DNA from: a virus
Virus record (IMG/VR): IMGVR_UViG_3300042923_000221
Location: 1-46,858 of that record
Strand: one strand, 5' to 3'
Length of the DNA stretch: 46,858 nucleotides
The translations under genes were made by a program, and so were the position numbers. The notes below the pieces were generated by a model. It searched no databases. It was given only the letters and a program-made list of their open reading frames with translations, and was not told the origin of the DNA. Positions within the stretch are counted from its first letter, which is position 1. The number at the start of each line of letters is the position of its first letter. Of this stretch, positions 1 to 9,048 are shown piece by piece.

Positions 1-1427
1 AACGGTGGGGAACGCAAGGCGATAAGGTATTTCAAGACAGCACATCCGGTGGAGATCACTCACAAAGCGACTTCAACCACACCGATTACAGCAGCGGACA
101 AGCCCACACATACCGCAACACTGCTGAGGTGCTGGAGTACTGGTACAGAGGGCTTCCCAAGGTCATAACGAAGGAAGACAAAGCACTCTTCGAGGAGCAG
201 GCACAGACGCTTCTGGAGAGCGGCAAGGACCCATCGGAAACGGTAGCCAAGGTTGATGGCACAATGGAAGGCGTTCACTGCATCTACGTGACCACCAATG
301 GCGTTTTCTTGGAGCACAAGGCGTATGTCTATGATCACGGTAAATATCCATTTAGCGCACGTACCATTTGCCCAATTGACGGTTACATATGGGGCAAGGG
401 CTTTATGCGAGACATGGTCAAGCCGCAGCAGATGTTGAACCGGTTCGCTGAACTTGCGGTAGAGACCATGAGCAAGCAGGGTAACGCCGGCATGATGTAC
501 GAAGAAGGAGCCATAGGTAAGAACCAAGTAAGAGTGTGGCAAGAAACACGCTCCACACCTGGAGCTATGTTGCCTGTGGCTATGGGCGGGATCTCCGGGA
601 ATAAAGTCAAGGAACTGCAGGGTGTAGACGTACCCACAACCGTGTTTAACATGATTCAGCATTACCTGGACATGCTGCAGAAGATCCCGGGACAGTTTGA
701 CAGCGCCAACGGACAGGCTTCTAGCAACGTCACCAGCGGGGAACAAGCCAAAGCCTTGATCAGTGCAGCCAGCACCCGTTTAAACACCGTCACGGACGCC
801 ATACAGGAGACGCTACAGGAAGTGTTCTCGCAGTACATTGAACTGATAGCACAGTTTTACACGACTGAACGCATTGCCCGGGTGACCGGACGTAAGGTGA
901 GCATGAGCCGGGATAGCTTAGTCAATAGTGTGCCCACACAGATGGAGTTTGAAACCGGGGAAATTAAGGATCTGGTGGAAGAGTACGTACCGCTGTTTGA
1001 TATCAAGGTGAATATTGCTGCGGACAAGCCGGTTGACCGTGAGTACTGGATTCAAATGGCGTTTAACCTGGTGGGTACAATGGACCCGGCTACACAAATG
1101 CCTATGATTGACGCTGAAGCGGTTCGGTACACCATCGAGAACGGGCGTATGGAGCCGATGAGCGTGATTCAAGAGCGAATGCAGCAGCAAATGAACATTC
1201 AGCAACAGATGCAAGATCTTCAGATGCAGAACGAACAACTTCAAGCAGAGAATCAGGCGACCCAGCAACAAGCACAGCAAATGGATCAGCAACTGCAGCA
1301 GGTTAATGAGGAAGACAAACAGTTTGACCGGTCCATGCAAGAGCAGAAAATGCGACTGGAAGCAACAAAAGTTGCAGGAGATTTGCTAACAAAGAGCGAA
1401 ACTAACAGTGTTAGTAAAAAGTCATGA
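1..1427 (+). CDS. portal protein, C-terminal part (gene split by window ends)
   Basis: Reads in frame from the first complete codon at base 3 with no start of its own. The N-terminal part is at 45763-46858, and joining the two through the shared 447 bases gives about 691 residues, the size of P22-type portals. The portal dodecamer sits at one capsid vertex, docks terminase and passes DNA. The C-terminal 90 residues are extremely Gln-rich with heptad-like spacing (1180-1340), fitting the long coiled-coil barrel of P22-class portals. The stop overlaps the next gene by ATGA. Family assignment rests on length, position after TerL and general character rather than on a diagnostic motif. Confidence 0.85.
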   Translation, partial: RWGTQGDKVFQDSTSGGDHSQSDFNHTDYSSGQAHTYRNTAEVLEYWYRGLPKVITKEDKALFEEQAQTLLESGKDPSETVAKVDGTMEGVHCIYVTTNGVFLEHKAYVYDHGKYPFSARTICPIDGYIWGKGFMRDMVKPQQMLNRFAELAVETMSKQGNAGMMYEEGAIGKNQVRVWQETRSTPGAMLPVAMGGISGNKVKELQGVDVPTTVFNMIQHYLDMLQKIPGQFDSANGQASSNVTSGEQAKALISAASTRLNTVTDAIQETLQEVFSQYIELIAQFYTTERIARVTGRKVSMSRDSLVNSVPTQMEFETGEIKDLVEEYVPLFDIKVNIAADKPVDREYWIQMAFNLVGTMDPATQMPMIDAEAVRYTIENGRMEPMSVIQERMQQQMNIQQQMQDLQMQNEQLQAENQATQQQAQQMDQQLQQVNEEDKQFDRSMQEQKMRLEATKVAGDLLTKSETNSVSKKS

Positions 1428-1639
1428 AGAAAGTCAAAATAAAGCTAGACACTGAGTTATACCACGACTGGGGAACTGTGATGAAATGTTGTGGTAAAAC
1501 AAAGTGGTTCAACAAAGGAGATTTGGAGCCGGGGAACATGTGGAACTGCACTGATTGCGGTAAATTGTTGCTCGTTGTTGATCATGAAGGTGTAGCTTAT
1601 TACGTTGGTTCACCTGTATTTGATAGAAAACGCACGTAA
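1424..1639 (+). CDS. small zinc-ribbon-like protein between portal and scaffold
   Basis: 71 aa, translationally coupled to the portal gene by an ATGA overlap. Two Cys pairs are visible: CC near residues 22-23 (KCCGK) and CTDC near 42-45, a plausible zinc ribbon. I do not recognise a named family. Small Zn-binding proteins of this sort are common hitchhikers in head operons. Function unknown. Confidence 0.7.
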   Translation: MKKVKIKLDTELYHDWGTVMKCCGKTKWFNKGDLEPGNMWNCTDCGKLLLVVDHEGVAYYVGSPVFDRKRT

Positions 1640-1708
1640 TGGGCTGCTTGTGAGACTCATTCAGCCCCAATTCAAGCCCCTGCCATAGGGCTATAAGGAG
1701 TGTTACCC

Positions 1709-2605
1709 ATGAGTGATGAACAAATCGCCAGCCAGAGCGAAGACGTTCAAGAAGATGCAGTACAAGGTGCCTTGGCAATGTTTGATCTATTGCCGGAGCA
1801 AGTTGAAGAACAAGAAATCGAGACCGAGGAAGAACCTCCCGCCATAGAGGAACCGGCCAACGTCCGCAAGGTGAAGTTCAATAAAGAAGAGCGAGAAGTA
1901 AAAGAAGAGGAAATCGATTCTCTCCTGCAACAAGGTCTTGCCCTTCCGAAGGAACGTGAGCGCAAGGAACAATACGAATCAGCCTTGAAACGAGCCGCCA
2001 AACTCGCAGGGTATGACGATGTTAATCAGTATCTCACGAACCTGGACACCATTGAACAACAAGCCATTGAACATAAATCGAATGAAATTGACGCTTTAAA
2101 ACAGCAGATGCTTCAGGAATATGCGGATGCCGGCTTTGATCCAGCCACGCTGGAGAACTTCATCGACAATCACCCATTGTTTGTGAACGCTAAAGCTACA
2201 GCGGAGCGGGAACAGCAAGCCCTCGCTGCACAGAAGACGCAGCAAGCCGAGGAAGCAAAACTTCAGGGATGGAAAGACCTGTTTGCCAAGTATCCCACAC
2301 TCGCTGAGACCATGAGCGAAGACGGTAAGGCAGAATGGTTCACGCCTGAACTGGAAGCCAAGGTAGCCCGCGGGTATGACCCTATTGATGCTTACGAACT
2401 GGTGAACCGAAACACCATCACTGCTGAGGAACGCCGACTTGCTGAACAGAACGTGCTTAAACAACAACGGCTGAATAAACGTGCTGCAATCGGTACGGAT
2501 ACTGCTCCAGCAGACAATGAACCCGCAGTACCAAAGGAAATAAGTGACGCTTTTGCGCTATTCGGACTTGATCCGAAAGCTGCTAAAAAATACATTACAA
2601 AGTGA
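1709..2605 (+). CDS. scaffolding protein
   Basis: 298 aa from the ATG at 1709. An AAGGAG site 9-10 bases upstream favours this start over the in-frame GTG at 1700. The protein is very acidic and rich in Glu, Gln and Ala, with long predicted helices (about residues 55-100 and 130-200). This is the usual character of phage scaffolds that template procapsid assembly and leave before DNA packaging. Its place between portal and capsid supports the call. The C-terminus is basic (KAAKKYITK), as expected for a capsid-binding tail. No protease gene is nearby, so the scaffold probably exits intact as in P22. Confidence 0.8.
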   Translation: MSDEQIASQSEDVQEDAVQGALAMFDLLPEQVEEQEIETEEEPPAIEEPANVRKVKFNKEEREVKEEEIDSLLQQGLALPKERERKEQYESALKRAAKLAGYDDVNQYLTNLDTIEQQAIEHKSNEIDALKQQMLQEYADAGFDPATLENFIDNHPLFVNAKATAEREQQALAAQKTQQAEEAKLQGWKDLFAKYPTLAETMSEDGKAEWFTPELEAKVARGYDPIDAYELVNRNTITAEERRLAEQNVLKQQRLNKRAAIGTDTAPADNEPAVPKEISDAFALFGLDPKAAKKYITK

Positions 2606-2616
2606 GGTAAACAACT

Positions 2617-3036
2617 ATGCCAGCAGGATTCAATTTTGTTTTCAATGACTACGGCGCACCTTCACACCGTATTAGTTCCATTATGGCGACAAACGCCGAA
2701 GCATTCACCGACGGTGAAGCGGTTAAACTTGCTTCGGGTCGATGGACAAAAGCTACAAACGGTGCGAACATTGCCGGATTTGCTAATCAAACACTTGCCG
2801 CAGGTACGAATCAGTACTTGGATGTTGTCCTTGCCCGTGAGGGTGACTGGTTCGAAGCTCCTTACACTGGTACGCCTGACGTAGCCTTTGTTGTAGGCTG
2901 TGAAGTGGCAGACGTTGCAACCGATGGAATGTCTGTACTCGCGTCTGACGTGACTGGTGGCCCGTTCTCTGTCCTTGAAGTCAACACCGTTAAAGCAACA
3001 TGCAAGATCAAAGTCAAAAAACGGGTCTTTTCATAA
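2617..3036 (+). CDS. capsid decoration/cement protein candidate
   Basis: 139 aa with a good SD (GAGGTAAAC). It sits immediately before the major capsid gene, the usual place for a head-decoration protein. The sequence is mostly short beta-prone stretches with Gly, Ala and Thr, and includes a segment of the type 'DGEAVKLASGRWTKA' then 'IAGFANQTLAAGT'. This resembles the DUF2190-like beta-barrel capsid fibre/cement proteins. The role would be to lock onto the expanded capsid. Function is inferred from position and composition. Confidence 0.6.
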   Translation: MPAGFNFVFNDYGAPSHRISSIMATNAEAFTDGEAVKLASGRWTKATNGANIAGFANQTLAAGTNQYLDVVLAREGDWFEAPYTGTPDVAFVVGCEVADVATDGMSVLASDVTGGPFSVLEVNTVKATCKIKVKKRVFS

Positions 3037-3053
3037 GAGAGGGGTAAAATAAC

Positions 3054-4022
3054 ATGCAAACAGCACTCCAATGGGACAAAAACGTCCTTGAACCGGTATT
3101 CCGTGAACTGTATACACGCGAAATGAGCAACAAAAAGGACTACGTTCCGGCGATGTTCGATGTTCAGAAGTCCGACAAGGCGACTGAAAGCGTTGAAATG
3201 ATCGGCGGCGAAGGGCTGATGGAGGATTGGAAGTATTCCAACAACCAAGTCAAGTACGAAGATGTGGATCAACTATGGCAGAAATACTTCACACACGCCA
3301 AGTACTCTTTGGGCCGTGAGATTGATCGTGATTTCGTGGACGATCTGAAACTGACTGCCATTCGTGACCGCATCCGTTCTTTGGCTGATGCCGTATACAA
3401 AACGCAGCAGTACCAGGGCGCACAGTGGTTCAACAACGGTATGCTCACTACAACCGCCGTGGACTACCGTGGACGCACGTACAACGCCGCTCTGCCGGAT
3501 GGACAAGCCTTGTTCTCCACAGCCCATCCGTACAGCCCTACCAACGCTACAGACACTCAGTCCAACTTGATTACCGATGTGCTTTCCATTGACTCCTTTG
3601 ACACAGCGTTTGTGAAAATGCAGGGGTGGAAAGACGATAAAGGAAACCTGATGTCCGCTATGGGCGACACCTTGTTCGTGGGTCCTGCTCTTCGCCGTAC
3701 TGCACTGCAAATCGCCGGCCTGCCTGACCCAGGGTCTAAGATGAACTACGAGCCAGGAAGCGCAGACTTCAACCAGAACGTTTATGCAGACGGCAGTATC
3801 AAAGTCGTGGTTAATCCGTTCTTCTCGAACTCCACACAATGGGTGCTGGCTGACTCAACGCGAATGATGAACGCCATGAAGTGGTTTAACCGACGCTTGC
3901 CCGAGACTGGCTCCATTACAGACTTTGACACGGAAATCGCCAAATACAAAGTTGTGAAACGCTGCTCATTCGGTACGATTGACTGGTCCTTTGCTGTAGG
4001 ATCAACTGGCGCAGGTGCATAA
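3054..4022 (+). CDS. major capsid protein (HK97 fold)
   Basis: 322 aa with SD GAGGGG. It lies directly after scaffold and decoration genes. An N-terminal helical arm is followed by an acidic, Lys-rich E-loop-like stretch and a helix with EIDRDFVDDLKL, resembling Mu gpT-type and related HK97-fold capsids. No N-terminal propeptide or linked protease is evident, in keeping with the separate scaffold gene. It should be the most abundant virion protein. Codon choice is clean and regular compared with accessory genes. Confidence 0.85.
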   Translation: MQTALQWDKNVLEPVFRELYTREMSNKKDYVPAMFDVQKSDKATESVEMIGGEGLMEDWKYSNNQVKYEDVDQLWQKYFTHAKYSLGREIDRDFVDDLKLTAIRDRIRSLADAVYKTQQYQGAQWFNNGMLTTTAVDYRGRTYNAALPDGQALFSTAHPYSPTNATDTQSNLITDVLSIDSFDTAFVKMQGWKDDKGNLMSAMGDTLFVGPALRRTALQIAGLPDPGSKMNYEPGSADFNQNVYADGSIKVVVNPFFSNSTQWVLADSTRMMNAMKWFNRRLPETGSITDFDTEIAKYKVVKRCSFGTIDWSFAVGSTGAGA

Positions 4023-4033
4023 GGGGGTAGCGT

Positions 4034-4351
4034 ATGAATACTTCATCGATTGGCATTAAGAAGGTCGGTTCTCCGGCCAAGCGGTACGCTTCTAACCTGT
4101 TTGCTGTGACAGCTACCATTGACCCTGCGAGTTTGGCAACGGTCACCGGAGCGGTTACAGCGGCTATCACGGTCACTGGAGCGGCATTGGGGGATCGGGT
4201 GGAACTCTTTCCACCTGCTGATATGCAGGGTGTGATCGCGTTCGGATATGTGTCCGCGGCGAATGCGGTTAAGATTTCCTTTTATAACCCAACCTTAGCA
4301 ACCGTGGATCTTGCATCCGGTTCATGGACAATCCATGTGATTAGGAAGTGA
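4034..4351 (+). CDS. small head protein, beta-rich, unknown
   Basis: 105 aa with a strong GGGGGT SD. The sequence is Ala/Thr/Val-rich, with repeated TVTGAV / TVTGAA strands around residues 35-50. It looks like a small beta-sandwich, and its position after the capsid gene suggests a head-associated or second decoration protein. I do not recognise a named family. Confidence 0.65.
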   Translation: MNTSSIGIKKVGSPAKRYASNLFAVTATIDPASLATVTGAVTAAITVTGAALGDRVELFPPADMQGVIAFGYVSAANAVKISFYNPTLATVDLASGSWTIHVIRK

Positions 4352-4356
4352 AGCGA

Positions 4357-4527
4357 ATGGAGCAAAAAGTCGGGTTTGAAACCAGCGTAAAACCAAATAA
4401 AGTAAGATATGTAGCTTTGCAGCGAATCAAGCCAGATATGAACGCTTCTGAAAAGAAGGGTGCTGAAATCTGGAACGAAATGGTGAACTGGATTCGTGAC
4501 CATGGCGGAATGGAGGACAAGGAATAG
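4357..4527 (+). CDS. small helical protein, unknown
   Basis: 56 aa, starting 5 bases after the previous stop with SD GGAAG. Charged, with a helical C-terminus containing WNEMVNWIRDH. It is the last gene before the intrinsic terminator at 4527-4548, so it closes the head transcription unit. Function unknown. Confidence 0.6.
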   Translation: MEQKVGFETSVKPNKVRYVALQRIKPDMNASEKKGAEIWNEMVNWIRDHGGMEDKE

Positions 4528-4548
4528 GGGGCTTCGGCTCCCTTTTTT
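4527..4548 (+). terminator. intrinsic terminator after head genes
   Basis: GGGGGC and GCTCCC pair around a TTCG tetraloop (one G-T wobble) and are followed by six T. The tail genes downstream must rely on partial readthrough or an unseen promoter, giving a natural way to make less tail protein than capsid protein. Confidence 0.85.
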
Positions 4549-4559
4549 CTTTATAAACT

Positions 4560-4817
4560 ATGACAAAATACCGTATAGAAATAGATGCCTTAAATGCTAT
4601 GATAGAAGCACAGAACAAAACCAATGAACTGCTGGAAAAGCTATTGGAGGTGAATCATGTTAGTACAGGACATACTGGAAGAGATCATCGAGAAGCTGCC
4701 GGAGAACACCATGCCCGTAGTGTCAATACTGCGAAAGATAACCCAAGTAAGGGACAGGCTACTACGAAACCTAAGCGCGTCACAGGCGCAAAGCGAGGCG
4801 CTAAATCAAACGTTTGA
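4560..4817 (+). CDS. possible small basic protein overlapping the adaptor gene
   Basis: 85 aa beginning 12 bases after the terminator T-run, with no Shine-Dalgarno. Residues 1-32 form a clean helix (AQNKTNELLEKLLE). The last 50 residues lie in the +1 frame over the start of the adaptor gene and are His, Lys and Arg rich (KPKRVTGAKRGAKS). Either a real short protein with a disordered basic tail or a chance frame. The helix is the best argument that it is real. Confidence 0.45.
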   Translation: MTKYRIEIDALNAMIEAQNKTNELLEKLLEVNHVSTGHTGRDHREAAGEHHARSVNTAKDNPSKGQATTKPKRVTGAKRGAKSNV

Positions 4818-5268
4818 TCTAACAGCCGGGAACGGTGAACTAGCGCTCATATGCCCTCCTGACAACGTGACAGAGGTCGCTATTCGTAATGCCATCTACA
4901 CCAATGTGACGTACAACGATGATTCCTTAGACTGGCTCAGAATCCCGCTGAAACACTTCAATGAGCAAGAACGTGACCCGTACTATTACTTTGTTGCGGG
5001 AAAGATCGGTGTATATCCACCGCCACTGTATGATACGTTCTACGGGATTAAAATATTCTACACGCAGGTGATCGGCGCGTTAACGCTGGATGATCTGAAC
5101 AACGGTAGCGGCTTTGACCCGAACTTTGACATGCTGCTGGTGTATGGCGTGTTGAAAGATATTATGCCCGATAACGGTAACTTTTATAACAGATACCAAG
5201 AACTGTACGAGGAATACCGCAACGCCACAAGCGGGTATGAACACTTTGTCATAAAGGGGCGCTGGTAA
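4657..5268 (+). CDS. head-tail adaptor (P22 gp4 / T7 gp11-like)
   Basis: 203 aa with a strong SD (TTGGAGGTGAATC) deciding the start. Mostly helical, with a beta insert rich in aromatic residues (YYYFVAGKIGVYPPPLYDTFYGIKIFY) typical of the short-tail adaptor ring under the portal. It ends with a long Tyr-rich helix (residues 175-200). A related-looking gene lies at 9049. The ring would extend the portal and receive the stabilisation protein. The call follows from order and shape; no catalytic motif is expected. Confidence 0.7.
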   Translation: MLVQDILEEIIEKLPENTMPVVSILRKITQVRDRLLRNLSASQAQSEALNQTFDLTAGNGELALICPPDNVTEVAIRNAIYTNVTYNDDSLDWLRIPLKHFNEQERDPYYYFVAGKIGVYPPPLYDTFYGIKIFYTQVIGALTLDDLNNGSGFDPNFDMLLVYGVLKDIMPDNGNFYNRYQELYEEYRNATSGYEHFVIKGRW

Positions 5269-7331
5269 TGAGTCAATATCCGTGGGATAACACCACACAG
5301 AATATCGCTGCAGAGAATGATTCGAGGTATGAAACGCCGGGTGGAGCGCAAGCGAAAGCAGACAAGGCAGAACAAGATGCAAAAGATTACACGGACGCTA
5401 AACTTAATTCACCAGAGTTACCGATTCCTAACGGTTCGATTGTAGAACGTCACATAAGGGACGAGAATGTTAGTTCACGGACGTTAGCACAGAAGGCGGT
5501 ACAACGCAGACATATCGAAACAGGTGCGGTAGGGTGGCAGGAACTAGACCCTGCTCTTGTAGCGGACATTGATGATGTGATTATTAACGCTAATTTCGAG
5601 CGCATTGATGAACAGTTGGCAGAATCTGAGATCAATGTTAAATATCCACCATCACCGTTAGTCGGCGTTAAAATGGATGGAATAACAAATGATACCGTTG
5701 CGTTTGGATTGATAATGAACAAAGCCAAAGAATTAAACGCGAAATTATATCTTCCAGGTGGAACGATTGTTTTAAGTGGAACACTAAACAACAGTGTGCT
5801 TAGTCGGATGATCGTAAAAGGTGCTGGCGCTGAAAATACAACAATACGTTTCGTAGGTGATAATCCACTTTTCGATATGAAAGGTGTAAGGGAATTCACT
5901 ATAACAGATTTGACCATTGTTGTAGATGATACTAATACTTACCCTGTCTTTGATGGAAGATCAAACAGCACAAACGTTATACAAAATAATCGCATAGAAA
6001 GAATTAAGATGTTCAGACAAACCAAAGACGGAGTAGGGCTATACTCTGGAATTGTATTAGAATCGATAAATATAGACGGCGGCGTAGTTTACAATTTTAT
6101 AGCTAATGTAGAAGTCAACTATTGTAAAGATGGAATTTTGCTTGGAGCAATAAAACCGGTAGGTGGAGGTATCGGAGCTTGGGCAACATCAAATCGCATA
6201 GTTGACTGTAAAGTAATAAGTGCTTTTAGTAGAGGGGCCGGTGTTTACTTGACACACCCCGTTGGAAACAATGGATGGACGCAAGTATCTACTAATGTAT
6301 TTGACAATATCATTGTACAAGATGCTGTGTATATATCTGGAACAACCCGATATGGACTTTTAATAGACGGTCAGGTAAACACGTTTAAATCGCCTATGGT
6401 GTGGGCAGACGGAACTGAAGATTCATTTTTTGGTATTAGTATTAAAAACACCAACAATAGTATTTTCGGTAATACTATTCAAGGTGGATATATTGAAGGC
6501 CAGGTATTTGGTAGAGAGTTGTTAAGGGAAAATGATATCTCTTGTTTTATTCATGAGAGAATAAGTTATACCGGATCGCTTACCTATCAAGAACAGTATA
6601 AAAACGCCGCATCTAATTATATATGGAATGGCGACTTTTCTCAGGGCCTAGCGTGGTGGACGACTTCAGGAACTCCGACAACTACTGAAATTGTTAATGA
6701 TAGTTTAAGCCCAACAGGAAGGGCATACAAACTTACTAAAACTGCGGCATCTGAGTTTTCAATCCGTCAAGACGTACTAAATAAAGATTCGTATGTCGGG
6801 AAAAGACTCATGGCAACGGCTTGGGTTAGAACAAATCAAGCCAGCGGACAAGATATAGAAATATACTCAAGTAAAGATGTTAACTACGCATCTAACTTTA
6901 AGAAAATATATAACAATCGGTACATGAGAATCAGCATACCTTTTACTGTAGATTCAACGGTAAATCTTCGCGTTGCAGTTCGTGTGCTTTCTCCATATGT
7001 AGCAAACTTAGAATTATATGTTGCGGCAATCGTGTTGACCGAAGGAAATACTTTTAATATTGCAGATTTACCTGTTAATCCATTAGGAAAAATAGGGGCA
7101 TACGGTTCATCATCAATATTGCCTAACTCCACTGGTGTGGTTTGCACGCATAATTTAGGTTTTTATGTACGGGGCGATAACATTAGAGTAACTCTGAAAA
7201 ATAACATGGGCGCTGCTACAAAATGGTGGGTTTCTAACATACAACAAAACTCATTTGATTTACACACCAATGTTGCTCCTGATCCTGGAGGAACAATAAC
7301 CGCTGATTTTGATTGGTGTATTGAAATATAA
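5268..7331 (+). CDS. tailspike / receptor-binding protein with beta-helix domain
   Basis: 687 aa, coupled to the adaptor gene by TAATG. Residues 1-28 carry an N-terminal virion-docking motif (DSRYETPGGAQ) shared with the SGNH spike at 7421. Residues 30-125 form a helical linker. From about 125 there is a pectate-lyase-3-like opening (DGITNDTVAFG then LYLPGG), followed by about 300 residues of right-handed beta-helix style repeats. From about 450 there is a carbohydrate-binding-module-like domain (NGDFSQGLAWW) and then a small beta C-terminus. Likely binds or depolymerises a cell-surface glycan. From about base 5640 the DNA becomes visibly more A+T rich than the docking region, a sign of domain exchange. 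Confidence 0.85.
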   Translation: MSQYPWDNTTQNIAAENDSRYETPGGAQAKADKAEQDAKDYTDAKLNSPELPIPNGSIVERHIRDENVSSRTLAQKAVQRRHIETGAVGWQELDPALVADIDDVIINANFERIDEQLAESEINVKYPPSPLVGVKMDGITNDTVAFGLIMNKAKELNAKLYLPGGTIVLSGTLNNSVLSRMIVKGAGAENTTIRFVGDNPLFDMKGVREFTITDLTIVVDDTNTYPVFDGRSNSTNVIQNNRIERIKMFRQTKDGVGLYSGIVLESINIDGGVVYNFIANVEVNYCKDGILLGAIKPVGGGIGAWATSNRIVDCKVISAFSRGAGVYLTHPVGNNGWTQVSTNVFDNIIVQDAVYISGTTRYGLLIDGQVNTFKSPMVWADGTEDSFFGISIKNTNNSIFGNTIQGGYIEGQVFGRELLRENDISCFIHERISYTGSLTYQEQYKNAASNYIWNGDFSQGLAWWTTSGTPTTTEIVNDSLSPTGRAYKLTKTAASEFSIRQDVLNKDSYVGKRLMATAWVRTNQASGQDIEIYSSKDVNYASNFKKIYNNRYMRISIPFTVDSTVNLRVAVRVLSPYVANLELYVAAIVLTEGNTFNIADLPVNPLGKIGAYGSSSILPNSTGVVCTHNLGFYVRGDNIRVTLKNNMGAATKWWVSNIQQNSFDLHTNVAPDPGGTITADFDWCIEI

Positions 7332-7346
7332 GAAAGGAGGCCACTC

Positions 7347-7424
7347 ATGGGAACACGCTTAGAACAACTTCAAGCCGCAGCCAAAGCCAAACAAGCGGCA
7401 GGACAACGAGGTGATCACACATGA
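7347..7424 (+). CDS. 25-residue peptide between the two spike genes
   Basis: MGTRLEQLQAAAKAKQAAGQ opening, with a strong SD (AGAAAGGAGG) six bases upstream and a stop overlapping the SGNH spike start by ATGA. A helix rich in Ala, Lys and Gln. Probably a translated coupler or a short virion peptide; too short to classify. Confidence 0.55.
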   Translation: MGTRLEQLQAAAKAKQAAGQRGDHT

Positions 7425-9037
7425 CACTACCATGGCAAGGCACCACACCGGAGATCAGCGCAGAAGCAGACTCGCGGTATGAAACACCGGGAGGGGCACA
7501 GAACAAAGTAAACGTCTCACAGGCGTACTTTCTAAACTTACTAAAAATTGCGGTCACAGGTCTAAATAGTGGGTCTGAATCGGCAATAGCAAGGTACAGC
7601 GAACCGTATGGCATTGCATATGAGTGGTTGCAAGACCGCTTAGATGAAGCGGACAGAAGAGATATCAGTTATGAAAACCGGATCTCACTTCAACCTATTG
7701 CAATTGATCGCTTCCGTGTATTGTCTAGAGAGCTTAACAAAGAGTCTGCTATTGTTGTTATTGGGGATTCAATTTCCGAAGGTTCCACAGCAACCGATTT
7801 CCAAAATGATGCTTATGTGGGCATCCTCAGGAAAGCATTGAACATAGAATATGCAAACAAAAACTTTGGTTATGAAAGTGTTTATGTCGATCCTACCAAA
7901 AACAAATACCACACCTTAAGTTCGTTTAACTTCTCCTTAGACCTTAACCCTAATTATTACGGGGGAGTAGTGGCAAAAAGCGTTATCAACGGCGCTTATT
8001 TGATTACAACATACATTGGAAAGGACCTAAAGTTAGTCTATGCAGGACGTGCAGACGGTGGTGTTTTAAGTGTGACAGTAGACGGAACGTTATGGGGTTA
8101 TATAGATACTAGCGTGATCGGTAATTATCCAAATGGTTGTATCTCACTTCCGATCATTACCTCAACGTGGGACGAGCATGTTGTCATTTTTCAAAAAACA
8201 GACACCAAACCGACGGATATTTGTGGAATGATTTACTATGAAGACGTGAATAAGTTTCAGCCGATGGTTCAAAATGTGAGTCGTTCGGGCATTTATGCGT
8301 CACAGATCCCTAACACCATCTTAGAACAGTACACTGAAAACAAAATGGTGATCCTTGCGCTTGGTGTGAATGATTTTGGAGTTTCTGCTTCGGTTTCTTT
8401 GTATCGTTCAAAACTAGAATATGTCGCAAGTCGCATTGCTACTAGTAAAGGGACGCTGATCTTCGTTGATTTCATATTCAGTGAGCCATCCTCAAACCTT
8501 TATAAAAAAGCGATGCGAGAAGTGGCGTTGTCTTATCCGCAGTTCGGTTACATCGACTTTGCAAAAGTTTGGTTTGGTAACACTGCTGAAAATATAGCTT
8601 CGGGATTATTAAATCCAGATGGCGTTCATCCTACTGACTACGGGCATGAACAGATTGCACAGGTATTATTGCGTAATCTTAACCTGCCTTACTCCAAACA
8701 ATCAGTTAAATACGTTCCAGATCCGAGCTTCGTACCCCTAAGTTTGAAAAATGGATGGACAGCGTTCAATTCTGGCACAGACATCCCCGCTTATCGCTTA
8801 GGAATAGAAGGGATATTGACACTACGAGGGATTCTTAAACCAGGTACATTATCCGTTGGGGTTGTGATGGCTACTCTTCCAAAAGGGAGAAGACCTAAGA
8901 AATTAAAAGTCATTGCAACCACAGCCAATGGATTGCCTACGGAAATTAAGATCAACACAGACGGCACCGTTGTTTTGTCAGGAGAGAACGGAGCGGACTT
9001 TGTAACCTTGGATAATATCAGCTTTCAGATTGATTAG
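7421..9037 (+). CDS. tail protein with SGNH/GDSL hydrolase domain (glycan esterase)
   Basis: 538 aa. Residues 1-27 repeat the docking motif of the upstream spike. An SGNH hydrolase domain runs from about 108 to 420, with block I VVIGDSISEG (Ser117), a GVND block at 315-318 and the catalytic pair in NPDGVHPTDYGH (Asp400, His403). Between blocks I and III sits a beta-rich insert (about 175-290), as in carbohydrate esterases with a jelly-roll module. Residues 420-538 form a beta-rich C-terminal tip. Expected activity is removal of acetyl groups from capsule or wall polysaccharide. Paired with the beta-helix spike it may deacetylate before cleavage or binding. Confidence 0.88.
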   Translation: MTLPWQGTTPEISAEADSRYETPGGAQNKVNVSQAYFLNLLKIAVTGLNSGSESAIARYSEPYGIAYEWLQDRLDEADRRDISYENRISLQPIAIDRFRVLSRELNKESAIVVIGDSISEGSTATDFQNDAYVGILRKALNIEYANKNFGYESVYVDPTKNKYHTLSSFNFSLDLNPNYYGGVVAKSVINGAYLITTYIGKDLKLVYAGRADGGVLSVTVDGTLWGYIDTSVIGNYPNGCISLPIITSTWDEHVVIFQKTDTKPTDICGMIYYEDVNKFQPMVQNVSRSGIYASQIPNTILEQYTENKMVILALGVNDFGVSASVSLYRSKLEYVASRIATSKGTLIFVDFIFSEPSSNLYKKAMREVALSYPQFGYIDFAKVWFGNTAENIASGLLNPDGVHPTDYGHEQIAQVLLRNLNLPYSKQSVKYVPDPSFVPLSLKNGWTAFNSGTDIPAYRLGIEGILTLRGILKPGTLSVGVVMATLPKGRRPKKLKVIATTANGLPTEIKINTDGTVVLSGENGADFVTLDNISFQID

Positions 9038-9048
9038 GGGGCGTTTGA

